A stretch of 32,277 bases of DNA from Folioceros fuciformis (taxonomy: Eukaryota; Anthocerotophyta; Anthocerotopsida; Anthocerotales), in the NCBI GenBank assembly GCA_049999805.1, contig JBNGIO010006356.1:145139-177415 (forward strand). Direction: 5' to 3'. The position numbers were made by a program, and so were the translations under genes. Under the pieces are notes generated by a model. The model was not told the DNA's origin. It was given only the letters and a program-made list of their open reading frames with translations, and searched no databases. Below, piece by piece: positions 29,629-32,277 of the stretch; the first letter of the stretch is position 1, and every line of letters begins with the position of its first letter.

Positions 29629-32277
29629 TTACGCGACCACCAGCTTGTGGGTGTGGCGACAGAAGACATCTCCCTCTCCATGAGAAAAAATGTCTCCCGG
29701 TGGCGACGGGTCCGGGCATGCTGGCACATATCCTTGGTTCTTCATTTCAGAAAGAAGAGTGTTGAGCTTGGCGTAGATGCCTGCAGTCTCGGGATGTTGC
29801 ATATCCCCGACCTTGAACGTATGCACCAGTCCGTCCAAATCTGTCCAACAGCTCTGGCCCGGCTGCTTCCAAGCCCCGCTTTCCAGTCTCCGCTCCTGCA
29901 TCTCCTGCGCCTGCTCCCACATCTGGGCACCACTGTAAATGTTCGACATCAAGACATACGCTGCGGGGTCTTTGGTGTCCAGCTTCAGGGCTTCGTGGAA
30001 AGCGTGGCGTCCCACCTCCACGTTGCCCCATTTCCGACAGGCACTCAGAATGTTGTGCCAGATGGAAGTGTCGGGTGGGACAGGCATTGTTCTCACCAAA
30101 GCTAGGGCTTCGTCCAGGTGGCCGGCACGGCCCAGGAGATCCACCATGCATGAGTAGTGCTCTTCCGTGGGGGTGATGCCGTAGTGCTTGCTCATTGCCT
30201 CGAAGAACTCTCGGCCCCTGCTCACGAGACCTGCATGGCTGCATACTGTGAGGACGCTGAGAAATGTGATGCCCGCGGGTTGCACGCCATCCTCCTTCAT
30301 TCGGCGGAACATGTCGAACACGACTTCACTGTCTCCTTGCCGGGTGTAGCCCGCAATCAGTGAGCTCCAGGTGACCACGTCTCTTCTGGGTAGCGCTTCG
30401 AACACCTGCTGTGCATCAGACATGCTCCCGGACTTACCGTACATGTTTATTAGACTGCCAGCCACAAGGGCGTCGGATTGCAGACCTTGTTCTTTGATGA
30501 GAGCGTGAATCTGCCTTCCCAGATGCAACGCTGCCACGCTTGCACATGCCTGCAGGAGGCACAAGAAAGTAACAGAGTCGGGTTCGGTGACGCCTTCCTC
30601 TTGCATTGCTCTGTAAAGGCACAGGGCCTCGTGCCCCTGGCCCTGTTGGCAGTATCCAGTTAGCATGGCGTTCCAGGACACCACGTTCTTTTCAGCCATC
30701 CCGTCGAAAACTCCCCGGGCATCCTCCAGGCTGCCACACTTGGCATACATGTTCACCAGGCTCCCTCCTACCACCACATCCCCCTGAAACCCTCGCTCTC
30801 TGATCTGCGCATGCAGCTGCTTTCCTTTCTCAAGGGCTGCGGCGCCCACACTCGCACATGCCTGCAGGAGGCACACAAACGTCACCCAGTCCAGTGCAAC
30901 ACTCCCTCCTCCTTCTCCCATAGCATCGTACAGCCCAAGGGCTTCCTCCCCCATGCCCTGCTGGGAGTACCCTGCTATCATGGCCGTCCAGGTAACCACA
31001 TTCTTTTCCGCGAGGCAGTCGAACACCCCCTGCGCCTCCTCCAGGCTCCCACACTTGGCGTACATGGTGACCAGGCTGTTAGCCACAAACACGTCAGTCT
31101 CGAACCCTCGTTCCTTAATCCGCGCGTGAAGCTGCTTCCCCATCTCCAGAGAAGGGCTCCCCACACTGGCACACGCCTGCAGAACTGATACAAAGGTCAC
31201 AGCGTCCGGCGGAATGCTACCTGCCTCCTCCATCCCCCGGTAAACAGCTATGGCCTCCTGCCCCATACCCCGCTGCGAGTACCCGGCCAACATGGCATTC
31301 CAAGTCACCACGTTCTTACGGCCGAGGCTGCGAAACACGTCCCGGGCCCCGTCAATGCTCCCACACCGGGCATACATGTTCACCAGGCTCCCACCCACAA
31401 CCACGTCCCCCTGGAACCCTCGTTCCCGAACCTGCGAATGCAGCTCCCTGCCCTCCTCCAACGCCGCCGCCCCTACAGTCGCACACGCCTGAAGAAGGGA
31501 CACAAACGTCACAGAATTGGGTTCCACCACGCCCTCCTCCTGCATATCCCTGAACAGCCCAAGAGCCTCCCGCCCCATGCCCTTCTGCGCATACCCCGCC
31601 AACATGGCATTCCAAGTCACCACATCCCTCTCCAGCAGCCTGGAAAACAGCTTCTCCGCCTCCTCCAAATCCCCACACTTGGCATACATATCCACCAACC
31701 CGCTGGAAACAAACACATTGGGCTGCAGCTCACTGTCCAGCCAATCCCTGTGCACCTGCCGCCCCGCCGTGAGGTCCCCGCCCCTGGCGCACGCCTGCAG
31801 CGCCGCCACGAACACATGCCCATCCGGCCTCACCCCCGATCCCCGCATCCGCTGGTACAGCCGGATGGCCTCCGCGTCCTCCCCGTGCTTCACGTTGGAC
31901 GAAATCGCTGCCGACCAGGTGAATGCATCCGGCTCCCGGACGCCCGCAAACACGCCCATGGCGTCTTGCAACCTGCCGTGGGCCGCGTACATCCGGATGA
32001 GATGGTTGCACAGCAACGTGTCCTCCTGGAATCCCACCCTCACAGTCAGCGCGTGCACCAGCCGCCCCAGCACCAGGTCCCTCTGCCCCGCACATTTCTT
32101 CAGCACCGCGTACACCAGGGAGTGCGACACCCGGCAATCCCTCTCCACCACGACTCCCAGAGCCTCCACCGCCTCCTCCACGCGCCCCCGCTGGCACAGT
32201 CGGCTCACGGTCCCCTCCGTCACCAACTCCCCATTCACTTCAGCCCCGTCGCCATCGACCACCACGCCCCAGCTGTG
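29629..32277 (-). CDS. PLS-class PPR protein with E/E+ and truncated DYW start (5' partial)
   Basis: The frame is open to the window edge, about 882 codons without an intron or in-frame ATG near the edge (only GTG), so the N terminus and targeting peptide are outside. PLS-class PPR proteins select sites for C-to-U RNA editing in plastids and mitochondria. At least six P-L-S triplets of about 105 residues are visible, each with an S-repeat VVTWNAM-type motif and an L-repeat SLVNMYAKCGS-type motif. Then comes the terminal HYSCMVDLLGRAGHLDEALAL, the E domain (WHNILSACRKWGNVEVGRHA, YVLMSNIYSGAQMWEQA), and an E+ region (GLVHTFKVGDMQHPE, IYAKLNTLLSEM, GYVPACPD). The frame ends at EGDVFCRHTHKLVVA and TAA, exactly where DYW proteins have the LCYHSEKLAIAFG start of the deaminase fold; the HSE zinc/catalytic motif reads HTH and the CxxCH and DYW parts are absent. 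It would need a DYW partner to edit. Confidence 0.9.
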   Translation of the reverse strand, partial: HSWGVVVDGDGAEVNGELVTEGTVSRLCQRGRVEEAVEALGVVVERDCRVSHSLVYAVLKKCAGQRDLVLGRLVHALTVRVGFQEDTLLCNHLIRMYAAHGRLQDAMGVFAGVREPDAFTWSAAISSNVKHGEDAEAIRLYQRMRGSGVRPDGHVFVAALQACARGGDLTAGRQVHRDWLDSELQPNVFVSSGLVDMYAKCGDLEEAEKLFSRLLERDVVTWNAMLAGYAQKGMGREALGLFRDMQEEGVVEPNSVTFVSLLQACATVGAAALEEGRELHSQVRERGFQGDVVVGGSLVNMYARCGSIDGARDVFRSLGRKNVVTWNAMLAGYSQRGMGQEAIAVYRGMEEAGSIPPDAVTFVSVLQACASVGSPSLEMGKQLHARIKERGFETDVFVANSLVTMYAKCGSLEEAQGVFDCLAEKNVVTWTAMIAGYSQQGMGEEALGLYDAMGEGGGSVALDWVTFVCLLQACASVGAAALEKGKQLHAQIRERGFQGDVVVGGSLVNMYAKCGSLEDARGVFDGMAEKNVVSWNAMLTGYCQQGQGHEALCLYRAMQEEGVTEPDSVTFLCLLQACASVAALHLGRQIHALIKEQGLQSDALVAGSLINMYGKSGSMSDAQQVFEALPRRDVVTWSSLIAGYTRQGDSEVVFDMFRRMKEDGVQPAGITFLSVLTVCSHAGLVSRGREFFEAMSKHYGITPTEEHYSCMVDLLGRAGHLDEALALVRTMPVPPDTSIWHNILSACRKWGNVEVGRHAFHEALKLDTKDPAAYVLMSNIYSGAQMWEQAQEMQERRLESGAWKQPGQSCWTDLDGLVHTFKVGDMQHPETAGIYAKLNTLLSEMKNQGYVPACPDPSPPGDIFSHGEGDVFCRHTHKLVVA

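Noticed and set aside
1-32277. tRNA, rRNA or other structured RNA genes
   Set aside because: I saw no cloverleaf, rRNA or snRNA-like conserved sequence on either strand by eye; a dedicated covariance-model scan was not possible.

Overview
The window is nuclear DNA of a land plant. Five genes look intact or nearly so, and all have plant-type architecture: a PLS-class PPR protein, a mitochondrial P-class PPR protein, an RRP6L3-type exonuclease, a CK2 regulatory subunit with the plant N-terminal extension, and a WEE1-type kinase. Introns are short (about 75-430 bp), canonical GT-AG with one exception, and telo-box motifs (AAACCCTAA) are present. The mix suggests a non-seed plant (bryophyte, lycophyte or fern), but the lineage cannot be fixed from sequence alone. 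Four runs of exactly 100 N mark scaffold joins.

Layout. 1-5.7 kb: decayed repeat-derived DNA, including two minus-strand coding relics whose stops are mostly TAG where CAG (Gln) is expected, and a 3 x 43 bp tandem repeat. 5.8-7.6 kb: AT-rich DNA with a minisatellite of about 26 units of 28-31 bp. 7.65-9.9 kb: WEE1-type kinase (minus, six coding exons). 11.2-15.5 kb: a degraded PIF/Harbinger DNA transposon with a Myb/SANT-like gene (plus) and a DDE transposase (minus), bracketed by a 16 bp perfect inverted repeat. 16.2-17.3 kb: a VAC14 5' segment cut off after 174 codons (minus). 18.2-20.0 kb: CK2 beta (minus, five exons). 20-22.2 kb: intergenic with microsatellites. 22.2-25.9 kb: RRP6L3-like exonuclease (minus, twelve exons). 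26.1-27.5 kb: single-exon P-class PPR gene (plus), divergent from RRP6L3 across a 179 bp promoter carrying an overlapping double telo-box. 28.2-28.6 kb: a small unidentified protein with an 18-residue repeat (minus). 29.6-32.3 kb: a PLS-class PPR protein (minus) whose 5' end lies outside the window and whose DYW domain is cut short.

How the genes relate. These are unlinked housekeeping functions: cell-cycle kinase, CK2 regulation, PI(3,5)P2 scaffold, RNA decay and organelle RNA metabolism. I see no operon-like or pathway cluster. The only regulatory coupling visible is the shared RRP6L3/PPR promoter. Exon boundaries were set by hand from splice consensus, reading-frame continuity and remembered family sequence; every multi-exon model below is frame-consistent. 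I found no convincing new biological system. The most unusual items are the truncated VAC14, the CAG-to-TAG decay pattern, the two-flavour minisatellite and the DYW-truncated PPR protein.
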